Position numbers and translations under genes: made by a program. A stretch of 64,000 nt of DNA from Georgenia ruanii. GTDB taxonomy: Bacteria > Actinomycetota > Actinomycetes > Actinomycetales > Actinomycetaceae. Positions 27,342-34,851 of the stretch are shown here, piece by piece. The stretch is from NCBI RefSeq assembly GCF_009193175.1, contig NZ_VUKE01000008.1, positions 110,705 to 174,704 of the forward strand, written 5' to 3'. How positions within the stretch are numbered: the stretch's first letter is position 1; each line of letters starts with the position of its first letter. The notes under the pieces were generated by a model, which saw only the letters and a list, made by a program, of their open reading frames with translations, had not been told where the DNA came from and did no database searches.

Positions 27342-28004
27342 TTACGCGGCGTGGTGGCGTCGCTCGAAGGTCAGGTGGATGACGCCGCTGGGCGAGGGGG
27401 CTGCCTCGATGTGGAAGCGCTGCTCAAGTCCTTCGAGGCCGTCCCAGAGTCGTTCGCCGCGGCCGAGGACGATCGGCACGAGGACGATGTGCATCTGGTC
27501 GATCAGATCCGCCTCGAGGAACCGGCGGATCGTGGTGACGCCGCCGCCGATGCGCACGTCGAGGTCGCCGGCGAGGGCGCGTGCCTGCGTGAGCGCCGCG
27601 GCGGGCTCGGCGTCGACGAAGTGGAAGGTGGTCCCGCCCTCCATCTCCAACGGCGGCCGCGGGTGGTGGGTCAGGACGATCACCGGCGTGTGGAAGGGCG
27701 GGTTGTCGCCCCACCAGCCGCGCCACTCCTCGTCCGCCCACGGGCCCCGCTGCGGACCGAACTTGTTGCGGCCCATGATCTCCACGCCGATGCCGCCGGC
27801 CCACCGGCTCGCGAACGCCTCGTCGACGCCGGCGGAGCCCTCCTCCTCGCCGTGCAGGCCCATCTGCGTGAAGGTGCGCGTGGGAAAGGCCCACGTGAGC
27901 AGCCGGTGCCCGGCGTGGCCGAAGGGCGCATCCAGCTGCTGCCCCTCGCCAGTACCGAATCCGTCGAGCGAGACGGAGAAGTTGTGAACGCGAACGAGTG
28001 ACAT
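27342..28004 (-). CDS. RibD C-terminal / dihydrofolate reductase-like protein
   Basis: The 220-residue protein has the RibD_C/DHFR-like fold: start MSLVRVHNFSVSLDGFGTG, GGIGVEIMGRNKFG (about 69-82), then DLDVRIGGGVTTIRRFLEAD and a strand set with VLVPIVLGRG. Family members bind NADPH, but the substrate is usually unknown, and true folate reductases are shorter. AGGAG 6 bases upstream selects the ATG at 28004. It is a single gene convergent with the cyclase. Confidence 0.85.
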   Translation of the reverse strand: MSLVRVHNFSVSLDGFGTGEGQQLDAPFGHAGHRLLTWAFPTRTFTQMGLHGEEEGSAGVDEAFASRWAGGIGVEIMGRNKFGPQRGPWADEEWRGWWGDNPPFHTPVIVLTHHPRPPLEMEGGTTFHFVDAEPAAALTQARALAGDLDVRIGGGVTTIRRFLEADLIDQMHIVLVPIVLGRGERLWDGLEGLEQRFHIEAAPSPSGVIHLTFERRHHAA

Positions 28005-28304
28005 GCGGTCTCCTGGTCGTGGGTCGTCATCCGGGACGAGAACGCGGGACGCTGAACCGTCGGCGGTCCGCAATCAGTGCGCCGACCGTAGCGCCGAAGC
28101 CCCCGTCGGTCTGCCCGATCAACGCCGCCCGCGAGGTCCTCGGCGACCGGCGGAGCCTCCTCGTCGGTGGTCGCGTCGCCATCGGCCTCTCGGCGCCCAC
28201 GAGCGAGGCGGCGTCGATCAGCCGTTCGCGGGCTCCCGGTGCGCCTCCGGGAGGCACACCGGGGGCGTCCGGGTCCTCCCGTGTCCGCCGGGGCGGACGC
28301 GCAA
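28005..28304. other. Gene-free region before tRNA-Val(CAC)
   Basis: Three hundred bases between the RibD_C-like start and the terminator of the minus-strand tRNA. Nothing protein-like was seen in any frame. It must contain the promoter of the RibD_C-like gene. Confidence 0.5.
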
Positions 28305-28342
28305 AGGGCCCCCGACCCGCGTTTCCGCTGGTCGGGGGCTCT
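28305..28342 (-). terminator. Terminator of tRNA-Val(CAC)
   Basis: The 10-base arms GCCCCCGACC (28308-28317) and GGTCGGGGGC (28330-28339) pair perfectly, with three more pairs outside, 10 bases past the 3' end of the minus-strand tRNA. Confidence 0.75.
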
Positions 28343-28351
28343 CTCGTGCTG

Positions 28352-28423
28352 TGGGCGATACTGGGATCGAACCAGTGACCTCCTCGGTGTGAACGAGGCG
28401 CTCTACCGCTGAGCCAATCGCCC
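28352..28423 (-). tRNA. tRNA-Val (anticodon CAC)
   Basis: Read on the minus strand, this has a 7-base acceptor stem GGGCGAT/ATCGCCC with discriminator A, D-loop GCTCAGCGGTAGAGC, anticodon stem CCTCG/CGAGG around loop TTCACAC (anticodon CAC) and the TPsiC loop GGTTCGATCC. CCA is not encoded. It shares most of its acceptor and T arm with the Val(GAC) gene 1.3 kb away on the other strand. Confidence 0.96.
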
Positions 28424-28579
28424 GTAGGTCAGCCGCGGGGGCTGTCCGTTGCGAGATGTGATCGTAGCGAACCTTTCCCCGGATCGTGAAACCGGCGCCG
28501 TGAGAGGAAGGCCACACCGCCTCCCAGGGCCGCCCGCTCGCCCCGGGCACAGGGGCCGCCGGCAGGCCCCCACCGGGCC

Positions 28580-29425
28580 TCACGGGTCGGTGTCCAGCAC
28601 GTGCTGGCGGGTGTAGATCTCGGCGACCTGCTGGGTCAGCGGCCCGGGCTCGAGGTCGCGCCCGTTGACCGCGACCACCGGGACCATCCCGCGGGTCGAG
28701 GATGTCAGCGCCAGATGGCGCGCCTCGTCCATGACGGCGATGTCGAGGGTCTCCTCGCGCACCTCGATCCCCGCCCCGAGCGCCCACTCCATGACGATCG
28801 CCCGCGTCACCCCGGCCAGGCAGCCGGACTCGAGCGGCGGGGTGAGCAGGGCGCCGTCGGCCTCGACGAAGACGTTGGTGCCGGTCCCCTCGCACAGCTC
28901 GCCGCGGGTGTTGGCGAACACCGCCTCGTCCGCGCCGTGCGCCTTGGCCCAGGCCAGCGCCCGGACGTTCTCGGCGTAGGACGTCGTCTTCAGCCCGGCG
29001 ATGGCGGAACGCTCGTTCCGCACCCACGGGACGACGGCGACCCGGGCCGCCACCGGCGCGCCCACCGCGCCGGCCGCGACCACGAGCGTGCCCGGCCCCC
29101 AGGCGGCGTCGCTGCCCAGCGGCCCCTCCCCCGCCGTCCACAGGATCCGGATGCGGGCCAGGTCGGTGCCCCACGCCGCGGCGACCGCCTCGACGGCGCG
29201 GGCGACCTCCTCCCGGTCGGGCGTGGGCAGGCCGAGCCCGTCGGCGGAGCGCTCCAGCCGGTCCAGGTGTCGGGTGAGCGCGAAGGGCCGCCCGTCGAGG
29301 AGCTCGCACGCCTCGAAGACACCGTCGCCGACGGTGAGCCCGTGGTCGGTGGCACGCAGCAGCGGCTCGGCGGGGTCGCGCAGTGCGCCGTCGAACCAGA
29401 GAACGACGCGGTTTTCGGAGGCCAT
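28580..29425 (-). CDS. Class IV PLP-dependent aminotransferase / aminodeoxychorismate lyase-like
   Basis: The 281-residue fold-type IV enzyme has the catalytic lysine in GLKTTSYAENV (about K145) and the PLP-phosphate segment ELCEGTGTNVFVE (about 177-189). The N-terminal segment TDHGLTVGDGVFEAC (26-40) is typical. It could be a 4-amino-4-deoxychorismate lyase (folate) or a branched-chain or D-amino-acid transaminase; the sequence alone does not decide. It is a single gene between tRNA loci, transcribed away from the tRNA cluster on its right. Confidence 0.88.
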   Translation of the reverse strand: MASENRVVLWFDGALRDPAEPLLRATDHGLTVGDGVFEACELLDGRPFALTRHLDRLERSADGLGLPTPDREEVARAVEAVAAAWGTDLARIRILWTAGEGPLGSDAAWGPGTLVVAAGAVGAPVAARVAVVPWVRNERSAIAGLKTTSYAENVRALAWAKAHGADEAVFANTRGELCEGTGTNVFVEADGALLTPPLESGCLAGVTRAIVMEWALGAGIEVREETLDIAVMDEARHLALTSSTRGMVPVVAVNGRDLEPGPLTQQVAEIYTRQHVLDTDP

Positions 29426-29470
29426 CAGCGCACTGTGTCACGGCTCACGCGCTCAGACCACCCCGTGGAT

Positions 29471-29501
29471 TTGGACTTTCACCGCGGTCCTGGTTTAAAG
29501 T
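29471..29501 (+). promoter_or_regulatory. Promoter of the tRNA Gly-Cys-Val operon
   Basis: TTGGAC (29471-29476) and TAAAGT (29496-29501) fit -35 and -10 elements with a slightly long spacer of 19 bases. The spot is one of the few AT-richer stretches in the area and is 43 bases upstream of tRNA-Gly. Confidence 0.55.
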
Positions 29502-29544
29502 TCTGGAGCACCGCCGGAGAGCGAAAGCTCCCCGGATGGAGCAT

Positions 29545-29617
29545 GCGGATGTGGCTCAGTTGGTAGAGCATCACCTTGCCAAGGTGAGGGTCGCGGGTTC
29601 GAGTCCCGTCATCCGCT
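29545..29617 (+). tRNA. tRNA-Gly (anticodon GCC)
   Basis: Acceptor GCGGATG/CATCCGC, D arm GCTCAGTTGGTAGAGC, anticodon loop TTGCCAA (GCC) on stem TCACC/GGTGA, and T loop GGTTCGAGTCC. 73 bases, discriminator T, CCA not encoded. First of three tRNAs in tandem. Confidence 0.97.
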
Positions 29618-29653
29618 CGGAGGCACCACCCCCCGGTGGGCAACAAGCCTCAG

Positions 29654-29724
29654 GGTGGCGTGGCCGAGAGGCGAGGCAGCGGCCTGCAAAGCCGTACACA
29701 CGGGTTCGAATCCCGTCGCCACCT
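29654..29724 (+). tRNA. tRNA-Cys (anticodon GCA)
   Basis: Acceptor GGTGGCG/CGCCACC, anticodon loop CTGCAAA (GCA), and T loop GGTTCGAATCC. 71 bases, discriminator T. It lies 36 bases after tRNA-Gly. Confidence 0.96.
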
Positions 29725-29740
29725 CGGATGCTGACAACTT

Positions 29741-29815
29741 GGGCGATTGGCGCAGCGGTAGCGCGCTTCCCTGACACGGAAGAGGTCACTGGTTCGATCC
29801 CAGTATCGCCCACCA
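29741..29815 (+). tRNA. tRNA-Val (anticodon GAC)
   Basis: Acceptor GGGCGAT/ATCGCCC, D arm GCGCAGCGGTAGCGC, anticodon loop CTGACAC (GAC) on stem CTTCC/GGAAG, and T loop GGTTCGATCC. The mature part is 72 bases and CCA appears encoded (29813-29815). With the CAC gene on the opposite strand the locus supplies two valine acceptors. Confidence 0.96.
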
Positions 29816-29818
29816 CGG

Positions 29819-29848
29819 AAGGCCCGGAACCGGAAGGTTCCGGGCCTT
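29819..29848 (+). terminator. Terminator of the tRNA operon
   Basis: Perfect 13-base arms AAGGCCCGGAACC and GGTTCCGGGCCTT around a GGAA loop, directly after tRNA-Val(GAC), followed by CGTCG and no long T-tract. Confidence 0.85.
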
Positions 29849-29907
29849 CGTCGTTCGCGCGGCTCGTCCGCTCAGGCGACGCGGGCTGACGCGGCCGACG
29901 CGGCGCG

Positions 29908-30003
29908 TGACGCACCCCACGACCCGATGCGCGTGACGCCATCACGACCCGATGTGCATGACGCACGTCACGACGACTCGACGCGCATGACGCACGTCAC
30001 GAG
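29908..30003 (+). repeat. Four imperfect TGACG repeats upstream of glgX
   Basis: TGACGCACCCCACGA (29908), TGACGCCATCACGA (29934), TGACGCACGTCACGA (29959) and TGACGCACGTCACGA (29988) occur at intervals of 26, 25 and 29 bases. The last two contain the near-palindrome TGACG-CA-CGTCA. They lie 130-225 bases before glgX, and a further partial copy (GTGACGCATGCCAC) is at 30067. Even spacing suggests either an operator array for the glgX-treYZ operon or a degenerate minisatellite. Confidence 0.6.
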
Positions 30004-30131
30004 CACCCTCCGGCCCGGGCGGCCGGTGACGCCGACAGCCCCAGCCGGCCCGCGGCGCCCACCGGACGTGACGCATGCCACTTCTGCCCCTTCACCGGGC
30101 CGTCCCGGCGAGCCCGTGCGAATCTGGGCGA

Positions 30132-32252
30132 ATGCAGATCTGGCCCGGACGCCCCTACCCTCTCGGGGCCACGTACGACGGCTCTGGCACCAATTTCGCC
30201 CTGTACTCCCACGTCGCCGAGCGGGTCGAGTTGTGCCTGCTCGACGACGAGAAGAACGAGGAACGCGTCGAGCTCACCGAGGTCGACGCGCACGTGTGGC
30301 ACGCCTACCTCCCCGGCGTCCAGCCGGGCCAGCGCTACGGCTACCGGGTGCACGGGCCCTACGACCCCGCCGCCGGGAACCGGTGCGACCCGTCCAAGCT
30401 CCTCCTCGACCCCTACGCCAAGGCCATCGACGGGTGGTTCGACGGCCACCCCTCGCTGTTCTCCTACAGCTTCGAGGACCCGGAGGAGCGCAACACCGAG
30501 GACTCCCTCGGGCACACGATGGTCTCGGTGGTCATCAACCCCTACTTCGACTGGGGCTACGACCGCCCGCCGGACCTGGACTACCACGAGTCGGTGATCT
30601 ACGAGGCCCACGTCAAGGGCCTGACGAAGCTGCACCCGGCCGTCCCCGAGGAGCTGCGCGGCACCTACGCCGGCCTCGCGCACCCGGCGGTCGTCGAGCA
30701 CCTCACCGAGCTGGGCATCACCGCGATCGAGCTCATGCCGGTCCACCAGTTCGTCAACGACTCGCACCTGCAGGCCAAGGGGCTGAGCAACTACTGGGGC
30801 TACAACACCATCGGCTTCTTCGCCCCGCACAACGGCTACGCCGCCTACGGCACCCGCGGCGAGCAGGTGCAGGAGTTCAAGACCATGGTCAAGGCCATGC
30901 ACGAGGCCGGCATCGAGGTCATCCTCGACGTCGTCTACAACCACACCGCCGAGGGCAACCACCTCGGGCCCACGCTGTCCTTCCGCGGCATCGACAACGC
31001 CTCGTACTACCGCCTGGTCGACGGCGACGAGGCGCACTACTTCGACACCACCGGCACCGGCAACTCCCTGCTCATGCGCTCGCCGCACACGCTGCAGATG
31101 ATCATGGACTCGCTGCGGTACTGGGTCGAGGAGATGCACGTCGACGGGTTCCGCTTCGACCTGGCCTCCACGCTCGCCCGCGAGCTGCACGAGGTGGACC
31201 GCCTGTCGGCGTTCTTCGACATCGTCCAGCAGGACCCGGTCATCTCCCAGGCCAAGCTCATCGCCGAGCCGTGGGACGTCGGCGAGGGCGGGTACCAGGT
31301 GGGCGGCTTCCCGCCGCTGTGGTCGGAGTGGAACGGCAAGTACCGCGACACCGTGCGGGACTTCTGGCGCGGCGAGCCGTCGACGCTCGGGGAGTTCGCC
31401 AGCCGGCTCAGCGGGTCCTCGGACCTGTACGAGCACAGCGGGCGCCGGCCGGTCGCCTCCGTCAACTTCATCACCGCCCACGACGGCTTCACCCTGCGCG
31501 ACCTGGTCTCCTACAACGAGAAGCACAACGAGGACAACGGCGAGGACAACGCCGACGGCGAGTCCTACAACCGCTCGTGGAACTGCGGCGCCGAGGGGCC
31601 CACCGACGACCCCGGCATCAACCGGTTGCGCGCGCGCCAGCAGCGCAACTTCCTCACCACCCTGCTCATCAGCCAGGGCGTGCCGATGATCGCCCACGGG
31701 GACGAGTTGGGCCGGACCCAGCTGGGCAACAACAACGTCTACTGCCAGGACAACGAGCTGAGCTGGGTGCACTGGGACCTGGACGACGAGCGCCAGGAGC
31801 TCCTCGACTTCACCCGCAAGGTGGTCCACATGCGCAAGGACCACCCGGTGCTGCGCCGGCGCCGGTTCTTCGCCGGCGCCCCCGAGCACGGCGGGGAGTC
31901 CGAGCTCGGCGACATCGAGTGGTTCCGCCCCAGCGGCGAGCACATGAGCGACGAGGACTGGGGCGCCTCGTTCGCCCGGTCGGTCATGGTCTTCCTCAAC
32001 GGCAACGCGATCTATGAGCCGGACGCCCGGGGCGAGCGGGTCGTCGACGACTCCATCCTCGTCATGCTCAACGCCGACCCGGAGGCGATCCGGTTCACGC
32101 TGCCCGGGGCGGAGTTCGCGGACCGGTGGCACGTCTTCCTCGACACGAGCTCGCGCCGCTCGGCCGGGACGACGGCGCGCGCCGGGGCGTCGCTGACGGT
32201 CCAGGGCCGCAGCGTCGTCGTCCTCGTGGCCCCGCAGGACGAGGAGCAGTGA
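30132..32252 (+). CDS. glgX: Glycogen debranching enzyme GlgX (isoamylase type)
   Basis: GlgX removes alpha-1,6 branches from glycogen or maltodextrin. The 706-residue GH13 enzyme has an N-terminal CBM48-like domain (about 10-100), then catalytic regions: DVVYNHTAEGN, the nucleophile in DGFRFDLAS, the acid/base in LIAEPWDVG, and FITAHDGFTLRDLVSYN. The length is normal. The ATG at 30132 gives the conserved MQIWPGRPYPLG N-terminus; the Shine-Dalgarno is weak. It is followed 94 bases later by treY, so debranched chains would feed trehalose synthesis. Confidence 0.95.
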   Translation: MQIWPGRPYPLGATYDGSGTNFALYSHVAERVELCLLDDEKNEERVELTEVDAHVWHAYLPGVQPGQRYGYRVHGPYDPAAGNRCDPSKLLLDPYAKAIDGWFDGHPSLFSYSFEDPEERNTEDSLGHTMVSVVINPYFDWGYDRPPDLDYHESVIYEAHVKGLTKLHPAVPEELRGTYAGLAHPAVVEHLTELGITAIELMPVHQFVNDSHLQAKGLSNYWGYNTIGFFAPHNGYAAYGTRGEQVQEFKTMVKAMHEAGIEVILDVVYNHTAEGNHLGPTLSFRGIDNASYYRLVDGDEAHYFDTTGTGNSLLMRSPHTLQMIMDSLRYWVEEMHVDGFRFDLASTLARELHEVDRLSAFFDIVQQDPVISQAKLIAEPWDVGEGGYQVGGFPPLWSEWNGKYRDTVRDFWRGEPSTLGEFASRLSGSSDLYEHSGRRPVASVNFITAHDGFTLRDLVSYNEKHNEDNGEDNADGESYNRSWNCGAEGPTDDPGINRLRARQQRNFLTTLLISQGVPMIAHGDELGRTQLGNNNVYCQDNELSWVHWDLDDERQELLDFTRKVVHMRKDHPVLRRRRFFAGAPEHGGESELGDIEWFRPSGEHMSDEDWGASFARSVMVFLNGNAIYEPDARGERVVDDSILVMLNADPEAIRFTLPGAEFADRWHVFLDTSSRRSAGTTARAGASLTVQGRSVVVLVAPQDEEQ

Positions 32253-32346
32253 GCCCCCCGGTCCCCGGCCGCCGTCGCGCAGCCACGCGACCCGCGCGGC
32301 GAGGGAGCACGATGACCGTGCCCACGGCCCGACCGCAGGAGGAACA

Positions 32347-34851
32347 GTGACCGAGACCCACCGTCCCCACCTGCCGGCGCCGGGCCGCCGGCTGCCGGTG
32401 AGCACCTACCGGCTCCAGCTCGGCCCGGACCTGTCCCTCGCCCAGGCGGAGGCGCTCCTGCCCTACCTCGACGCCCTGGGGGTCACCGACCTCTACCTCT
32501 CGCCCGTCCTCCAGGCGGCGCCGGGCTCGACCCACGGCTACGACGTCGTCGACCACTCCCGGATCAGCGAGGTCATCGGCGGGCGGGCGGGCCTGGAATC
32601 CCTCGCGGCCGCCGCGCACGCGCGCGGCCTGGGCGTCGTCGTCGATGTCGTCCCCAACCACATGGCCGTGCCGACCCCCGCCTGGCACAACCGGGCGCTG
32701 TGGTCGGTGCTCGGCCACGGCCCGGACTCGCCGTACGCGCGCTGGTTCGACATCGACCTGGAGGACTCCGAGGACGGCGTGCTCATGCCCGTCCTCGGCA
32801 GCCGGATCGGCGACGTGCTCGCCTCGGGCGAGCTCACCCTCGACCGGATGGTCGTGCCCTCCGAGCCCGCCGCCGGCGAGCAGCCCGTGCTGCGCTACTA
32901 CGACCACGTCTTCCCGGTGCGCCCGGAGACCGAGCAGCTCCCACTGGCCGACCTCGTCGACCGCCAGCACTACCGCCTGGCCTACTGGCGGGTGGCGGAC
33001 GAGGAGCTCAACTACCGCCGCTTCTTCGACATCGGCACCCTCGCCGCCGTCCGGGTCGAGGACCCCGAGGTCTTCGACGCCACCCACGCGCTGCTGCTCG
33101 AGCTGCACGCCGCCGGCGTCATCGACGGCTTCCGCATCGACCACCCCGACGGCCTCGCCGATCCGCGCGGCTACCTCCGCCGGCTGCACGAGGCCACCGG
33201 CGGGGCGTGGGTCGTGGCGGAGAAGATCCTCGAGGGCGACGAGGAGCTGCCCTCGGACTGGCCGGTGGCCGGCACCACCGGTTACGACGCGGCCTGGCGG
33301 CTGGGCGCCCTGCAGGTCGACGCCGCCGGCTCAACCCCGCTGGCGGCGCTGCAGTACGAGCTCACCGGCGAGGCGGTCAACCTCGACACGGTCGTCGACG
33401 ACGCCAAGCGGCAGATCGTCACCACCTCCCTGTACGCCGAGGTGCACCGGATCTCCACCCTGCTGGCCGACATCTGCCACGACGACGTCCGGCTGCGCGA
33501 CCACACCTTCCGGGCGCTGCAGGACGTCGTCGTCGAGCTCCTCGTCGCCTTCGACCGCTACCGCACCTACATCGTCCCCGGCGAGCCGGTGCCGCCGGCC
33601 AGCGAGCGCACGCTGCACGAGGCCGCCGAGACGGCCCGCGCCCGCCTCGAGCCCGAGCGGCACGACACCCTCGACGTCGTCGTCGACCTCCTGCTCGGTA
33701 CCGAGGTGGGCAGCGCCGGGCGCACCCTGGAGCCGCGCCGGGCCGAGCTGCTCGTCCGGTTCCCGCAGGTGTGCGGGGCGGTGATGGCCAAGGGCGTGGA
33801 GGACACCGCCTTCTACCGCTGGACCCACCTGGTGAGCCTGTGCGAGGTGGGCGGGGACCCGGCCCGCTTCGGCATCGACCCCGACGAGCTGCACGCCTGG
33901 GCCGGGCACGTCGTGGCCACCTGGCCGGCCACGATGACCGCGGGCACCACCCACGACACCAAGCGCGGGGAGGACGTGCGCGCCCGCATCAACGTGCTCT
34001 CCGAGCTGGCGCCGGAGTGGGTCAGCCTGGTCCACACGCTGCGCGAGGCGACCGCCGAGCTGCGCCCGGGGGACCTGGACGGGCGCACGGAGAACCTGCT
34101 GTGGCAGACCCTCGCCGGCACCTGGACCGCCGCCGGGCCCATCGCGGCGGACCGCCTGCAGGGCTACCTGCTCAAGGCCGCCCGCGAGCAGAAGTCCTGG
34201 ACGACCTGGACGGCGCCGGACACCTCCCGCGAGGAGGCGATGCTCGCCTACGCCGCGGCGCTGCTCGAGCACCCGGCCGTCGTGGAGGCCTTCACCGCCT
34301 GGGTGGCGCGCACGACGGAGGCGGTGCGGGCCACGGTGCTGAGCACCAAGCTGCTCCAGCTCACCGTGCCCGGCGTGGCGGACGTCTACCAGGGCAGCGA
34401 GATCACCCAGACCTCCCTCGTCGACCCGGACAACCGTCGCCCGGTCGACCACGCCGCCCTCGCCGCCCGGTTGGGGGCGCTGGACGCCGGCGCCCGGCCC
34501 GGCGGGCTGGACGACGAGAAGCTCCAGCTCACCGCGGCCGTGCTGCGGCTGCGCCGGCGCCACCCGGCCGCCTTCGTCGGCGCCGACGCGGGGTACGAGC
34601 CGCTGCCGACCACCACCGGCCACGCCGTCGCCCTGGCCCGCACCACGCCCGCGGGCCCGCGCGTCGTCGCGGTGGCCACCCGCCTGGCGGCCGGCTCGGC
34701 CGCGGCCCGGGGCCTGCCGGACGCCACCGTCGTCCTGCCCGAGGGGCCCTGGCGCGACGTCCTCGACGACACCACCATCCCCGGGGGGCCGTGCCGCCTG
34801 GGCGACCTGCTCGCCGCCCGCCCGGTGGCCCTGCTCGAGAAGCTCTCATGA
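32347..34851 (+). CDS. treY: Maltooligosyl trehalose synthase TreY
   Basis: TreY isomerises the reducing-end alpha-1,4 bond of a maltodextrin to the alpha,alpha-1,1 bond of trehalose. The 834-residue GH13 protein has STYRLQLGPDLSLAQAEALL (19-38), GSTHGYDVVDHSRI (about 59-72), VVDVVPNHMA, DGFRIDHPDGLADP with the catalytic Asp, VVAEKILEGDE with the catalytic Glu, and MAKGVEDTAFYRW (about 480). GGAGG upstream fixes the GTG start. The stop overlaps the treZ start by 4 bases. Confidence 0.96.
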   Translation: MTETHRPHLPAPGRRLPVSTYRLQLGPDLSLAQAEALLPYLDALGVTDLYLSPVLQAAPGSTHGYDVVDHSRISEVIGGRAGLESLAAAAHARGLGVVVDVVPNHMAVPTPAWHNRALWSVLGHGPDSPYARWFDIDLEDSEDGVLMPVLGSRIGDVLASGELTLDRMVVPSEPAAGEQPVLRYYDHVFPVRPETEQLPLADLVDRQHYRLAYWRVADEELNYRRFFDIGTLAAVRVEDPEVFDATHALLLELHAAGVIDGFRIDHPDGLADPRGYLRRLHEATGGAWVVAEKILEGDEELPSDWPVAGTTGYDAAWRLGALQVDAAGSTPLAALQYELTGEAVNLDTVVDDAKRQIVTTSLYAEVHRISTLLADICHDDVRLRDHTFRALQDVVVELLVAFDRYRTYIVPGEPVPPASERTLHEAAETARARLEPERHDTLDVVVDLLLGTEVGSAGRTLEPRRAELLVRFPQVCGAVMAKGVEDTAFYRWTHLVSLCEVGGDPARFGIDPDELHAWAGHVVATWPATMTAGTTHDTKRGEDVRARINVLSELAPEWVSLVHTLREATAELRPGDLDGRTENLLWQTLAGTWTAAGPIAADRLQGYLLKAAREQKSWTTWTAPDTSREEAMLAYAAALLEHPAVVEAFTAWVARTTEAVRATVLSTKLLQLTVPGVADVYQGSEITQTSLVDPDNRRPVDHAALAARLGALDAGARPGGLDDEKLQLTAAVLRLRRRHPAAFVGADAGYEPLPTTTGHAVALARTTPAGPRVVAVATRLAAGSAAARGLPDATVVLPEGPWRDVLDDTTIPGGPCRLGDLLAARPVALLEKLS

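Noticed and set aside
28352..29812. Inverted tRNA-Val pair as an insertion-sequence footprint
   Set aside because: The two genes have different anticodons, and similarity is limited to the expected isoacceptor arms.
29903..30003. CRISPR array in the regular repeats before glgX
   Set aside because: Units are imperfect, spacing is 25-29 bases with no distinct unique spacers, and there are no cas genes.
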